A DNA stretch of 64,000 nucleotides from Pontibacter ramchanderi (GTDB lineage: Bacteria > Bacteroidota > Bacteroidia > Cytophagales > Hymenobacteraceae): the NCBI RefSeq assembly GCF_002846395.1, contig NZ_PJMU01000002.1, positions 868,001-932,000 on the forward strand. Reading direction: 5' to 3'. Of the stretch, positions 44,009 through 52,862 are shown one piece after another (the stretch's first letter is position 1; each line of letters starts with the position of its first letter). A program made the position numbers and the translations under genes. The notes below the pieces were generated by a model. It had not been told where the DNA came from and did not search any database. It worked only from the letters and a program-made list of their open reading frames with translations.

Positions 44009-45283
44009 ATGCTTCAGAACTTTAAAGCAATCAGCCTGTCGTACAAGAAAGCACCGCTGGATATCAGGGAACTGATTGCCTTAGATGAGAACTCATGCAG
44101 GCAATTCATTCAGACGCTGAAGAGCTTTATTCAGGCTTCTGACATACTGGTGCTCTCTACCTGCAACCGCACCGAGGTATACTATAACTCCGACGTGGAT
44201 TATAGTACCGAAATCGTAAAGCTGCTCGGCATTACCAAAGGCATCAACAACATTACCCAATACCTCGATTATTTTACCATCCTCAACGAGCACAACGATG
44301 CCGTACAGCATTTATTTGAGGTAAGCATGGGGCTCGAGTCGCAGGTGGTAGGCGACATGCAGATCACCAACCAGGTGAAGCAGTCGTACCAGTGGGCGGC
44401 CGACAACGAGACGGCTGGACCGTTCCTGCACCGCCTGATGCACACCATCTTCTTCACCAACAAGCGCGTGGTGCAGGAGACTGCCTTCCGCGATGGTGCC
44501 GCCTCTACCTCCTACGCTGCCATTGAACTGATCGAGGAGCTGACCGCCGATGTAGTGGCCGAGCCCAAGATACTGGTTGTGGGCGTGGGCGAGATTGGCG
44601 CCGATGTATGCCGCCACCTCAAAGACAAAGGCTACCAGCACGTAACCATCACCAACCGTACCCTGGCCAAGGCGCAGGTACTGGCCGATGAGTGCGGCAT
44701 GGACGTACTTCCTTTCGAGAACATCGTGCAGGGCCTGAAAGAGGCTGATGTGATCATCTCGTCGGTAGCCCGTGAAACGCCTTTCTTCACCAAAGAAATG
44801 ATTCAGCGCCTGAACGTGCTCACGTTCAAGTTCTTTATAGACCTGTCGGTGCCGCGCAGTGTGGAAGCCGAAGTAGAGGCCGTACCCGGTGTGCTGGTTT
44901 ACAACATCGACACGATCCAGAACAAAGCATCTGCCGCATTGCAGCAGCGCATCAACTCTGTACCAAAAGTACGCGCTATTATCGAGGAGTCGATAGAGCA
45001 GTTTAACGACTGGTCGAAAGAGATGATGGTATCTCCTACGATCAATAAGCTGAAGAATGCACTGGAGACGATCCGTCAGGAAGAGATGGCCCGCTACATG
45101 AAAAAGCTGGGTCCGAAAGAAGCCAAATTAATCGACAACATCACCAAGTCAATGATGCAGAAAGTGATCAAGCTGCCGGTGCTGCAACTGAAAGCAGCCT
45201 GCAAGCGCGGCGAAGCCGAAACACTGATCGATCTGCTAAACGATCTGTTTGATCTGGAAAAGCAGGAAATTGACGCTAACTAA
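44009..45283 (+). CDS. hemA: Glutamyl-tRNA reductase
   Basis: 424 residues. First step of C5 tetrapyrrole synthesis: reduces glutamyl-tRNA to glutamate-1-semialdehyde. Catalytic Cys52 in LVLSTCNRTEVYYN; GLESQVVGDMQITNQVKQSY; NADPH domain VGVGEIGADVCRHL and TITNRTLAKAQ; C-terminal dimerisation helix. KRVVQETAFRDGAASTSYAA is also characteristic. Other heme genes are not in the window. Confidence 0.96.
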   Translation: MLQNFKAISLSYKKAPLDIRELIALDENSCRQFIQTLKSFIQASDILVLSTCNRTEVYYNSDVDYSTEIVKLLGITKGINNITQYLDYFTILNEHNDAVQHLFEVSMGLESQVVGDMQITNQVKQSYQWAADNETAGPFLHRLMHTIFFTNKRVVQETAFRDGAASTSYAAIELIEELTADVVAEPKILVVGVGEIGADVCRHLKDKGYQHVTITNRTLAKAQVLADECGMDVLPFENIVQGLKEADVIISSVARETPFFTKEMIQRLNVLTFKFFIDLSVPRSVEAEVEAVPGVLVYNIDTIQNKASAALQQRINSVPKVRAIIEESIEQFNDWSKEMMVSPTINKLKNALETIRQEEMARYMKKLGPKEAKLIDNITKSMMQKVIKLPVLQLKAACKRGEAETLIDLLNDLFDLEKQEIDAN

Positions 45284-45289
45284 CTCGCT

Positions 45290-45347
45290 ATACCCTATAA
45301 ATAAAAAAGCTGACCTATCAAGGTCAGCTTTTTTATTTATAGGGTAT
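45290..45347. terminator. Exceptionally long bidirectional terminator
   Basis: A perfect stem of 27 bp (45290–45316 with 45321–45347), core AAAAAAGCTGACCT, with a loop of only four bases (ATCA). Lies between the convergent hemA and the small membrane-protein gene at 45351. Confidence 0.95.
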
Positions 45348-45350
45348 GCC

Positions 45351-45536
45351 TTATTCCTGTATCAGAATCTTTTTGCCGAGTATAAAAGCACTCACTATCG
45401 CTAGCACGAATAAGATACAGTTGCCTACCAGGTACCCAAACCCATAGTCGGAGAGCTTGCTGAACTCCAACGAAAAGATAGAGTACCCAAAATAGATCAC
45501 CAGCACAGTCAGGACCAAAAATAAAAACACTCTCAT
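45351..45536 (-). CDS. Small two-helix membrane protein
   Basis: 61 residues from ATG at 45536: VFLFLVLTVLVIYFGYSIF and GNCILFVLAIVSAFILGKKI are two membrane helices joined by a short polar loop (SLEFSKLSDYGFGYL). No family known. It stands directly before the hemA terminator. Confidence 0.6.
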   Translation of the reverse strand: MRVFLFLVLTVLVIYFGYSIFSLEFSKLSDYGFGYLVGNCILFVLAIVSAFILGKKILIQE

Positions 45537-45576
45537 ACGGCGCGATTAAGTTACAGGAAAAATGCTCCAGGAGTTA

Positions 45577-45870
45577 TTATTTGGTAACGATGGTGGTTGT
45601 TGGCGTATAGATGCCCCAAGTCAGCGCATTCAGCAAACCATCAACAAAGGTATGGGTAACAGTTACGGTGTAGTTCTCCGCTCCTCCTGCCATCTCTTTC
45701 GGGTTAGAGGTGCTAATTGGCGCTAGGCCATAGATCAGGTAGTGGTTCATTTTCTTAACCTGCACATTTGACTGGGCGCCACTGCCAACCGTGAAAGTGT
45801 ATGTGTAGCACGAAGACATAGAAAGCGCCATAGCAGCTCCAACAACAAGCGAAAGTAAATTTCTTTTCAT
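45577..45870 (-). CDS. Bor-family lipoprotein
   Basis: About 97 residues from ATG at 45870 (MKRNLLSLVVGAAMALSMSSC), a lipoprotein signal with SMSSC lipobox. The mature part matches the lambda Bor family: VKKMNHYLIYGLAPISTSNP, KEMAGGAENYTVTVTHTFVD and GLLNALTWGIYTPTTTIVTK. Bor in lambda is linked to serum resistance; in Bacteroidota the family is widespread with unknown role. A longer upstream reading (to 45984) lacks a signal peptide and is not preferred. Confidence 0.88.
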   Translation of the reverse strand: MKRNLLSLVVGAAMALSMSSCYTYTFTVGSGAQSNVQVKKMNHYLIYGLAPISTSNPKEMAGGAENYTVTVTHTFVDGLLNALTWGIYTPTTTIVTK

Positions 45871-46018
45871 TTTGTGATAAGTTGTAAAAAGTATATGATT
45901 GTTTGAACACCCAAATATATAGAACATTATATATACGATAATCAATATCAAGAATTTTGCCGCTTTTCGCAGGACTAGATCCATTCACTAAAAAAATGTC
46001 CTTTTTTTATGTTTGAAC

Positions 46019-46050
46019 TTGCGATATATAAATATTTATACATACCTTTG
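46019..46050 (+). promoter_or_regulatory. Promoter with internal palindrome
   Basis: TTG (46019–46021) and TACCTTTG (46043–46050) are separated by 21 bases, close to the Bacteroidota -33/-7 arrangement. The spacer contains the perfect 14-bp palindrome TATAAATATTTATA (46027–46040), a plausible repressor site. It would drive the lipoprotein gene at 46156. Confidence 0.5.
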
Positions 46051-46155
46051 CATATATAAATATTCAAATAAGATATTTGCTTTAACCAGAAAATTTCCGA
46101 TCCGAGCTACGAGAACAGCAGCAAAATCCTTCTTATCACCCTTAGTGCAGCAAAA

Positions 46156-46563
46156 ATGAGAAACATTTCTATTCTTCTATCCTTTATCTCTGTTGTTCTG
46201 CTTTTTAGCTCTTGCACCAGTCATTCCTTTATGTTGACAGAGCGCGACATTGCCAACGATGGCATTGCCCCAATCCAGAAGTCAGACTATAGATTAGTAG
46301 CTGATAAGCCTGCCGGTGCCTACGCAGATGCCGATGCCAGGTGGGTTGCTACTTCAAAACCCCATGTGGTTGCTACATCTGCCCGCGTGGTACGCCGTAC
46401 GGATGCAGTGGCACTATCCGCCGCCACCACGCACGAAGGCCACGAGATACTGAAGCGCGAAGTTGAAAAGGCCATGAAAAAAGAAATGTCTGTGGCTGCT
46501 CCTTCCAGAAAGGACACCAAATCGAAAAAGCAAAAGGAATCAGGCGATAAAATCCTGCTATAG
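46156..46563 (+). CDS. Short lipoprotein of unknown function
   Basis: 135 residues. Signal MRNISILLSFISVVLLFSSC with lipobox FSSC. The mature part begins TSHSFMLTERDIANDGIA, then is Ala/Val-rich with KPHVVATSARVVRRTDAVAL, and ends in a Lys-rich tail (MKKEMSVAAPSRKDTKSKKQ). No domain recognised. Has an identifiable promoter and is followed by a hairpin terminator. Confidence 0.75.
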   Translation: MRNISILLSFISVVLLFSSCTSHSFMLTERDIANDGIAPIQKSDYRLVADKPAGAYADADARWVATSKPHVVATSARVVRRTDAVALSAATTHEGHEILKREVEKAMKKEMSVAAPSRKDTKSKKQKESGDKILL

Positions 46564-46619
46564 GCAGGAACCGACCCAACAGCGGAACTCCGTGAACCGC
46601 TTGTTTTATTTAGTAGATA

Positions 46620-46679
46620 AAAAAGCCAAAGGTCCCCGTCAGCTTCTTATGTAGAAGGGAACGGAGACCTTTGGCTTTT
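46620..46679. terminator. Long terminator hairpin
   Basis: AAAAGCCAAAGGTC pairs with GACCTTTGGCTTTT, interrupted by one mismatch, and then CCGT/ACGG and CTTCT/AGAAG extend the stem. It lies between the convergent lipoprotein and ArsR genes. Confidence 0.83.
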
Positions 46680-46720
46680 CTATGAAGGTAACTTTCGGTG
46701 CTACGCACCAAGGCGGATCG

Positions 46721-47029
46721 CTAAATATCGATGCAACACTCCTCTAAGCAATCGATCACGTCGATCAGTTTCGGAATGGCAAGGGAGTAGTAAATCTTGG
46801 TGCCTACCTTAAACGAAGAGAGCACCCCTTTATCCTTCAGCGTAATCAAATGCTGGGAAGCAATCGCCTGAGGCAGGTCCAGATACTTGTAAATCTCAGT
46901 CACAGTCATTTTATCTTCCTTGCCGAGCAAGTCCACTATCGCCAGTCTTTTCGGGTGCGCCAACACTTTGAGCATGGCGGCCGCCTTATCTATTTTCTTA
47001 GACTCAATTCTAGACAACAAACTTTTCAT
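46721..47029 (-). CDS. ArsR/SmtB-family winged-helix regulator
   Basis: 102 residues. Winged helix: KAAAMLKVLAHPKRLAIVDL, VTEIYKYLDLPQAIASQHLI (recognition helix) and LKDKGVLSSFKVGTKIYYSL. The C-terminus CLEECCIDI has three cysteines (C-x3-CC), a possible metal- or thiol-sensing site, though the classical ELCVCDL site of ArsR is absent. Autoregulation is common in the family. No metal-resistance gene is adjacent, so target and ligand are unknown. Confidence 0.87.
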   Translation of the reverse strand: MKSLLSRIESKKIDKAAAMLKVLAHPKRLAIVDLLGKEDKMTVTEIYKYLDLPQAIASQHLITLKDKGVLSSFKVGTKIYYSLAIPKLIDVIDCLEECCIDI

Positions 47030-47466
47030 AATTAATAATTATACCTAACAGTTTCTACATACATTTAAACAATACAATTCATATTAAGATATATACGGCA
47101 ATAGCGACATTTGGCTGAAGTAGCTTCAAAGGATTTTTAAAATTTTCTTCCGAAGGCCCCATAACACAACGTACTCCTTGTCAGACACATCCCTAACGTT
47201 GAATTGAGTAGATGTACGTATAATAATTAAAATTGGATATATAAAATACTTAATGTTGCTAGATTGCTATATGCCCCTGGCTCGATTGACTCTCTCCGCG
47301 AATTGTACAACATGGCAGCCATTCAGTAAAAAAACAGTGTCGCAACGCCTATTCCCAGCACAGTGCAATCCGTATACCTGCAGCCCTTTTAGGTCCCGCG
47401 CCCCTGTATGCTCCGGGGTATTTTTGTACCTTTGCGGTCTGTAAACCCTTAACTACAAACAAACCG
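47030..47466. other. Intergenic region, 437 bases, no gene seen
   Basis: AT-rich, between the ArsR gene and the plus-strand amino-acid dehydrogenase gene. A 63-codon open frame (47253–47444) overlaps nothing but has no recognisable features and is not called. A GATATATAAA word at 47236–47245 also occurs at 46023 upstream of the lipoprotein. TACCTTTG, a full -7 match, lies at 47427–47434, 33 bases before the dehydrogenase ATG. Confidence 0.55.
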
Positions 47467-48693
47467 ATGAAAGAGCTTCTCGAAAAATTTGAGAATAAAC
47501 GCCCTGAAATAGTATTTGAGTGGAAAGACGCTGAAACTGAGGCCGAAGGCTGGGTTGTGATCAACTCGCTGCGAGGCGGCGCGGCTGGCGGCGGCACCCG
47601 CATGCGCAAAGGCCTGGACAAACGCGAGGTAGAATCACTGGCCAAAACCATGGAAGTGAAGTTCACAGTGTCAGGCCCGGCCATCGGTGGTGCCAAGTCA
47701 GGTATAAACTTCGACCCAGCCGACCCCCGCAAGCGTGGCGTGCTGGAACGTTGGTACAAGGCGGTTATTCCGCTGCTCAAGAGCTATTATGGCACGGGCG
47801 GCGACCTAAACGTGGACGAGATACACGAAGTGATTCCGATTACGGAAGACTACGGCCTGTGGCACCCGCAGGAAGGCGTAGTGAACGGACACTTTAATGC
47901 CACCGAGCCTCAGAAGATAAACAAAATAGGCCAGCTGCGCCAAGGCGTGATCAAGGTGATCGAAGACCCGGGCTATACCCCCGCTGCGGCTCGTAAGTAT
48001 ACCGTGGCCGATATGATTACCGGATATGGTGTGGCCGAAGCCGTTTGCCACTATTATACGATTTGGGGCGGCTCGTTCGAGGGCAAGCGCGCCATTGTGC
48101 AGGGATGGGGCAATGTAGGCGCTGCCGCGGCCTTTTACCTGGCCGGCAAGGGCGTTAAGATCGTCGGCATCATCGACCGCACCGGTGGTTTGATCAAAGA
48201 CGAAGGCTTCTCGTTTGAGGAGATCAGAGAGCTTTTCCTGGGACGCCAGGGCAACACACTGTATGCGGAGAACCTGATTCCTTTCGAGGAGATGAACAAT
48301 CGCATCTGGTTGCTCCCCGCTGAGATATTCATCCCGGCTGCTGCTTCGCGCCTGGTGACACGGGGACAACTCGAGCAAATGATCGCCAGCGGACTGGAGG
48401 TCATCTCATGCGGGGCCAATGTGCCATTCCAGGATCCGGAAATATTCTTCGGCCCTACAGGCGAGTTTGCCGACCGCAACCTATCCGTTATACCTGACTT
48501 CATTGCCAACTGCGGCATGGCCCGCGTGTTCGCCTACCTGATGGAAAACGAGGTGGAGATTACCGACGATGCCATCTTCCACGACATCTCGCGTATCATT
48601 AAGGAAGCACTTGAAAAGACACACACCAAAAACCAGGCAAAAACAGAGATCGCCAAGACCTCTTTTGAAATAGCGCTCAGCCAGCTTTTGTAA
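47467..48693 (+). CDS. Glu/Leu/Phe/Val dehydrogenase family enzyme
   Basis: 408 residues. N-terminal dimerisation domain with LRGGAAGGGTRMRKGLDKRE and VSGPAIGGAKSGINFDP, the substrate lysine region; Rossmann domain with RAIVQGWGNVGAAAAFYLAG and KIVGIIDRTGGLI. The conserved Lys of the PxGGxKxG motif is kept (GGAKSG). It differs from both other family members in the window (33596 and 57517) and its preferred amino acid cannot be read from sequence. A -7 box (47427) and a terminator (48729) suggest a single-gene unit. Confidence 0.88.
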   Translation: MKELLEKFENKRPEIVFEWKDAETEAEGWVVINSLRGGAAGGGTRMRKGLDKREVESLAKTMEVKFTVSGPAIGGAKSGINFDPADPRKRGVLERWYKAVIPLLKSYYGTGGDLNVDEIHEVIPITEDYGLWHPQEGVVNGHFNATEPQKINKIGQLRQGVIKVIEDPGYTPAAARKYTVADMITGYGVAEAVCHYYTIWGGSFEGKRAIVQGWGNVGAAAAFYLAGKGVKIVGIIDRTGGLIKDEGFSFEEIRELFLGRQGNTLYAENLIPFEEMNNRIWLLPAEIFIPAAASRLVTRGQLEQMIASGLEVISCGANVPFQDPEIFFGPTGEFADRNLSVIPDFIANCGMARVFAYLMENEVEITDDAIFHDISRIIKEALEKTHTKNQAKTEIAKTSFEIALSQLL

Positions 48694-49115
48694 ACTCACG
48701 CAAGAGCCCACGCGGCGTAGGTATAAATAAAAAAGCCGGAGAAACTCCGGCTTTTTTTTCACCCTTATATCTTCAATCTGTTGAGCCTCCCTGTTCAGGA
48801 TAGTATCTTACCAAGGGCCACACAACAGTTAATTATTCCATTCCCAAAAATCAACGCAAATCATTATTGTAATTTTGTTTTATCTAACGACCAAATGTTA
48901 GCCAGGTTATACAATAAACAGCATTTTTTTAACAAACCTTTACTTTTTAACGGTAAACAGGCGGTAACAGAGGATGTAACAAAAATATAACTTTTACAAT
49001 ACAACAAGATTCACACGCTCTGCACCCAGCTTATGCCTGCCAAAAGCGGTGCCTGGTGTCCAAAAAAAATTCGCTGGGATTGTGGTAAGTGACTAAGGAA
49101 TAGAGGCCTTGGTGC
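48694..49115. other. Intergenic region, 422 bases, no gene seen
   Basis: Apart from the terminator at 48729–48757 it holds only AT-rich sequence; a 69-codon frame at 48781–48990 looks random and is not called. The genes on both sides converge (dehydrogenase plus, AsmA-like minus). Confidence 0.55.
48729..48757. terminator. Bidirectional terminator after the dehydrogenase gene
   Basis: A perfect 13-bp stem (AAAAAAGCCGGAG / CTCCGGCTTTTTT) with a 3-base loop and T run. Confidence 0.92.
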
Positions 49116-51632
49116 TTAGTCAAAGTCGAAGTATTCGCCTTCCTGCAGCTCCACTTTCTTTTCCTGCTTTACTGGTTTTTTGCCGCGCAGCAGTTCCTTC
49201 AGTTCCTGCCCTTCCTGCTTCAGGTCCGTTTTGATTTTCTCACGCACGCGCTCGTTGTCGTAGGCCAGCTTAAAGTCGCTTTCTTTGCCGCGCAAAGTCA
49301 GGAACAGGGAGCTGTTGCCCGCATCTGTGTCCTCAGCCACCACCCCATACACACTGTCGCGGTCGCGCCGGCCGCCTTTGCTCAGAGGCAGCTTGATGCG
49401 GTAGTCCATGTCCTGGTCGAAGGTATGCGTGCCCGAAACAGACACAGTAGGTATAGCCGACAAGTTAGAACGGATGTCCATCTCCGGGATGAAGATGGTG
49501 CGCTGCTGTATCCAGAAGTTGTTGCTGAGCTCCGCAAATTTCATATTTGCCAGCTCCGACCGCTTCACAAAGGCCGACATCTTCTGCATAGGTGCAAAGT
49601 TGATCAGTTGGCCGTCGCGCACAGTGGCTGCAATCTCCGCCTGCATCAGGTCTGTTTTGGTGTTGAGCTGGCTATCAAAGTAAACATCCGACACAATGTT
49701 GGCAGTCAGCTTGCCGCGCAGCTGCTTATCGGAAATAAAGCTTTGCCCGAAGTTTTCAAATACATAGAACAGGCTGTCCACGTTCATGTTATTCAGCTTG
49801 GTGGCCGTGCTCACCTTGATGTGGTCGCGGCTGCGGGTGTCCAGCGTGCCGCGCACGGCAAAGTTGCCCCCGATGGCATTGAACGAGATGTTGGGGGTTG
49901 ATACGATCTGGTTACGCAATTTCACTTCCCCCTTAATGTGCTCTGCACCAAATCGCCTGAATTTAGCCCGCCGGATAGAAGCACTCAGATCGAAGGCAAT
50001 ATCGGGAGAGATGTTGAACTTGTAAGCGGCGCTGCTGGCCTGCCTGGACTCTACCGGGGTATTCTGCTCCTCGCTTAGCAGTTGATCAAAATTAAGGTAT
50101 TGGCTACTGAAATCGGCCTCGACGAGCAGCCGCTGGTTGGAGAGCAGCAGCCAGGCCATTACGTTGCGGAACATGCCGTTCAGCACAAAGTCAGAGTCTC
50201 CCAGACGGCCTTTGAAATCCGAGACAGCCACATCGTTCTTCTTAAAAATAAAGTTGCCATGCAGCCCGCTTAGTGGCATGGGCATCTCCTTCAGGTTTAG
50301 CATCACATTGTGCAGCGTAATGTCGCCGCTTGTGTTGAGCGTGCTGTTGCCCGGCCTTGCCTTAAACTCTTTCAGATTGCCTGCAAAGGCAATGCGCACA
50401 TCTGCCAGACCGCTTCCGCTCTTTACTTCATCGAGCTGCAGCAGGCTGAGCACATAGCCCACATCCAGCATTCCTTTGGCGCTAAAGGCCAGGTATGGGT
50501 TTTCGAAATTGCGGTAGGTAAGGCTTCCTTCGAAAGGGCGCTTGTTCAATATGCCTCTCAGGTTCTTCAGCTCCAGCAAAGAAGTCGCGGCGTTTCTGCC
50601 GGCACCGTTTGTAAAGTATCCATCCAGGTGCAAGCCCTCTACCTTCTGCTTTGTATCCGGGTGAAAGAATGACGCATTGCGGGCACCGAACTCAAACGCT
50701 ACCTCTGGGTTATGCTTTCCAGAGGCCTTTCCCTTTACGGCACCCTTAAAGAAAATGTCGCCTTCGCTGCGGTACTGGCTATACTCTCGCGAGATCTGTT
50801 GTGGCAGCAGTGAGAGCAGCGACTGTATGTTAGTATCCTTGCCCTGCAGTTGCAAGTCGAGCTCTGTCGTGCCGCCGTAAGCTATCTGACCGCCTACTTC
50901 ATAGGCAGCACCCTCTACCTGCACGACAGATGGCTTCAGCGCAATGGTGTGCGCTGAGCGGTCTATTGTCAGGGCCGTGTGCAGCGCCACCGATTTCTCC
51001 TTGAAGTATTCGCTCTCCCCTATCCGGATCGTGCTGATGGCGGCATTCCCGTTCGTTTCAAGGGCAATTTTATCGTTCGTGATGGCCATGGCAGCGACCA
51101 ATTGCGGGGCATGGGCCTCGATGTAGTGGTTCAGGTGCAGGTCAGTGTAGCGAATCGCCACCTGGCTCAGGTTGATCTTTTCCAGCTTGAAGGCGAAATC
51201 ACCAGACGTTTCACTGGAATCAGTGGCCAGGATATGGTAATTGACCTGCCCGTTCTTGAGCACGCGCACATGGATAAAGCCCTTCTCCAGGTATAGCTGC
51301 TTCACGTCGTACTTCCCCCGAATGATGTCGAACACACTAAAGGTAAAGTAGAGCTTCTCGGCTCGGGCCAGCGACGAGTCGCTCTCGGCTATACCTTCGT
51401 GCACGTTTACCTGGTCGAGTGCCACCGCCACCTGCGGGAACTTATCGAAGAGCGAAAGCGAAATTTTGCCAACATCCACCTTGGTGGTGATGTGCTTATT
51501 GGCCTCGTTTACAAAAAGACCAATTATTTTGTCTTGGTACGCATACACCAGTCCCGCCGAAATGCCAGCAACTGCCACTGCTGCCAGCGCGACATAGAAT
51601 AGCACTTTTTTCACAACACGATTTCGTCCCAA
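49116..51632 (-). CDS. AsmA-like envelope protein
   Basis: 838 residues from TTG at 51632 (reading GRNRVVKKVLFYVALAAVAV). A single N-terminal membrane anchor, then NEANKHITTKVDVGKISLSL and a long beta-rich periplasmic repeat region characteristic of AsmA/TamB-like bridge proteins (LEKGFIHVRVLKNGQVNYHI, NFIFKKNDVAVSDFKGRLGD, DMDYRIKLPLSKGGRRDRD). The C-terminal DFKLAYDNERVREKIKTDLK tail is typical for Bacteroidota versions. Members of this superfamily are implicated in lipid transport between membranes. Confidence 0.88.
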   Translation of the reverse strand: MGRNRVVKKVLFYVALAAVAVAGISAGLVYAYQDKIIGLFVNEANKHITTKVDVGKISLSLFDKFPQVAVALDQVNVHEGIAESDSSLARAEKLYFTFSVFDIIRGKYDVKQLYLEKGFIHVRVLKNGQVNYHILATDSSETSGDFAFKLEKINLSQVAIRYTDLHLNHYIEAHAPQLVAAMAITNDKIALETNGNAAISTIRIGESEYFKEKSVALHTALTIDRSAHTIALKPSVVQVEGAAYEVGGQIAYGGTTELDLQLQGKDTNIQSLLSLLPQQISREYSQYRSEGDIFFKGAVKGKASGKHNPEVAFEFGARNASFFHPDTKQKVEGLHLDGYFTNGAGRNAATSLLELKNLRGILNKRPFEGSLTYRNFENPYLAFSAKGMLDVGYVLSLLQLDEVKSGSGLADVRIAFAGNLKEFKARPGNSTLNTSGDITLHNVMLNLKEMPMPLSGLHGNFIFKKNDVAVSDFKGRLGDSDFVLNGMFRNVMAWLLLSNQRLLVEADFSSQYLNFDQLLSEEQNTPVESRQASSAAYKFNISPDIAFDLSASIRRAKFRRFGAEHIKGEVKLRNQIVSTPNISFNAIGGNFAVRGTLDTRSRDHIKVSTATKLNNMNVDSLFYVFENFGQSFISDKQLRGKLTANIVSDVYFDSQLNTKTDLMQAEIAATVRDGQLINFAPMQKMSAFVKRSELANMKFAELSNNFWIQQRTIFIPEMDIRSNLSAIPTVSVSGTHTFDQDMDYRIKLPLSKGGRRDRDSVYGVVAEDTDAGNSSLFLTLRGKESDFKLAYDNERVREKIKTDLKQEGQELKELLRGKKPVKQEKKVELQEGEYFDFD

Positions 51633-51746
51633 GAGAAAGTTCAGATTTTAAGCATCTTACAAAAGCTAAAGGTACTGCAGTATTCACAAGCGCACAATAG
51701 GCGGTGAAGCTCGAAAAAAAATTTTAAGTTTTTTTTCGCAGATGTT

Positions 51747-51776
51747 TTGCAGTTCCAAAAAAACGCCCCATATTTG
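51747..51776 (+). promoter_or_regulatory. Promoter of tRNA-Val
   Basis: TTG (51747–51749), 19-base spacer, then CATATTTG (51769–51776), seven of eight bases matching TAnnTTTG. The start point would lie about 35 bases upstream of the mature tRNA. Confidence 0.6.
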
Positions 51777-51817
51777 CATCATCAAACGGGGACAAAAGGT
51801 CAACGAAAAGATAAAAC

Positions 51818-51892
51818 GGGGTGTTAGCTCAGCTGGTTCAGAGCACCTGCCTTACAAGCAGGGGGTCACTGGTTCGAATCCAGTACGCCCCA
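51818..51892 (+). tRNA. tRNA-Val (anticodon UAC)
   Basis: 75 nucleotides. Acceptor stem GGGGTGT/ACGCCCC pairs perfectly; D arm with AGCTCAGCTGGTTCAGAGC; anticodon stem CCTGC/GCAGG with loop CTTACAA, so anticodon TAC (51853–51855); T arm with GGTTCGAATCC. The 3' CCA is not encoded. A terminator follows. Confidence 0.97.
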
Positions 51893-52252
51893 CAAAAGGA
51901 CAACATAAAAGTTGTCCTTTTTTTATGTCTATACTTTTCCGGACTGCCTCAACTACATGCCCTCCCTACGCCTATACCTGTTTCTATAACGACCTGATTC
52001 CAACTATCATATATTGAAGCAAAGCAGCCTCTACCCTGTCGCTTTCATTGTCAAAGAAGTGCCGCCCTGCGACCATAGATCCATACCTTCAGTTTTCCGG
52101 AAAAGGTTAGCATGTACGCCCCTGGCCTTGGGTGTGATGCATCTCAGGCTGGCAGTATACTTACTCGTAGGTATAGGGAGTGAAAATGGAGTTGGATAAG
52201 GTATAGAAGATACTATACTGCTATAACTGAAGGGAAAGGCAGGCGCAAGATT
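51893..52252. other. Intergenic region, 360 bases, no gene seen
   Basis: Begins with the tRNA terminator (51894–51925). The rest contains several TATACCT-like words and a pair of TATAGAAGATACTATACTGC-type inverted words near 52203–52225, but no credible open frame. Confidence 0.5.
51894..51925 (+). terminator. Terminator of the tRNA gene
   Basis: AAAAGGACAAC (51894–51904) pairs with GTTGTCCTTTT (51911–51921) and a T run follows. Confidence 0.88.
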
Positions 52253-52858
52253 TTACTTTGCAATACCTGACTTGGCAAGAAACTGCTCGTGAAGCGCCAC
52301 AACCTGGGGTATGATAAGCTGCTGGCCGTCGTTGTAGACGATGTGCTGCGCGCGGGCTATCTTCTCTTCTTCGCTTAGTTGCTTGCTGATGATTGCTTTT
52401 ATATCGGCCTCCGTGCGGTGCGGATCCCGCTGTAGCAAGCGCTTGAGGCGGACCTTAAGGGGTGCGGTCACCACAATGATTTCGTCCATCTGCCGCCACG
52501 ACTCCGACTCAAACATCAAGGCAGCTTCCTTGATCAGATACGGAGCAGTTGCATTCGCCTCGGCCCAGTGCTCAAAGTCAAGGCCTACGTGGGGGTGCAC
52601 CAGGGCATTGAGCTGATCAAGCCGCTCCTGGTTGCTGAAAACCACCGATGCCAGGTAAGACCGGTTCAGGTATCCTTCCGAGGTATAGGTCCCCTGCCCA
52701 AAAGCGTCCTGCAGTTCCTGTTTAAGTGCTTCATCATACTGCATCACCCACTTGGCACGGGTATCCGCATCATACACAGGTATACCCAGTACCTCGAACA
52801 CACGGCAGACGATGGTCTTCCCTACGCCTATTCCTCCGGTTATACCTATCCTCAGCAT
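52253..52858 (-). CDS. coaE: Dephospho-CoA kinase
   Basis: 201 residues. Last step of CoA synthesis. P-loop GITGGIGVGKTIVCRVFE, then PVYDADTRAKWVMQ, LVHPHVGLDFEHW, KEAALMFESESWRQMDEIIV and RLKRLLQRDP (LID). Last gene of the nusB–DUF1573–yajC–ybbR–coaE cluster; its ATG lies four bases after the ybbR stop. Confidence 0.96.
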   Translation of the reverse strand: MLRIGITGGIGVGKTIVCRVFEVLGIPVYDADTRAKWVMQYDEALKQELQDAFGQGTYTSEGYLNRSYLASVVFSNQERLDQLNALVHPHVGLDFEHWAEANATAPYLIKEAALMFESESWRQMDEIIVVTAPLKVRLKRLLQRDPHRTEADIKAIISKQLSEEEKIARAQHIVYNDGQQLIIPQVVALHEQFLAKSGIAK

Positions 52859-52862
52859 GTTG

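Noticed and set aside
45871..45984. N-terminal extension of the Bor-like protein
   Set aside because: The extension is an AT-rich leader; the internal start gives a proper lipoprotein signal.
47253..47444. 63-codon frame in the ArsR–dehydrogenase spacer
   Set aside because: No start context, domain or composition supporting coding.
48781..48990. 69-codon frame after the dehydrogenase terminator
   Set aside because: Looks random; follows a strong terminator and has no promoter match.
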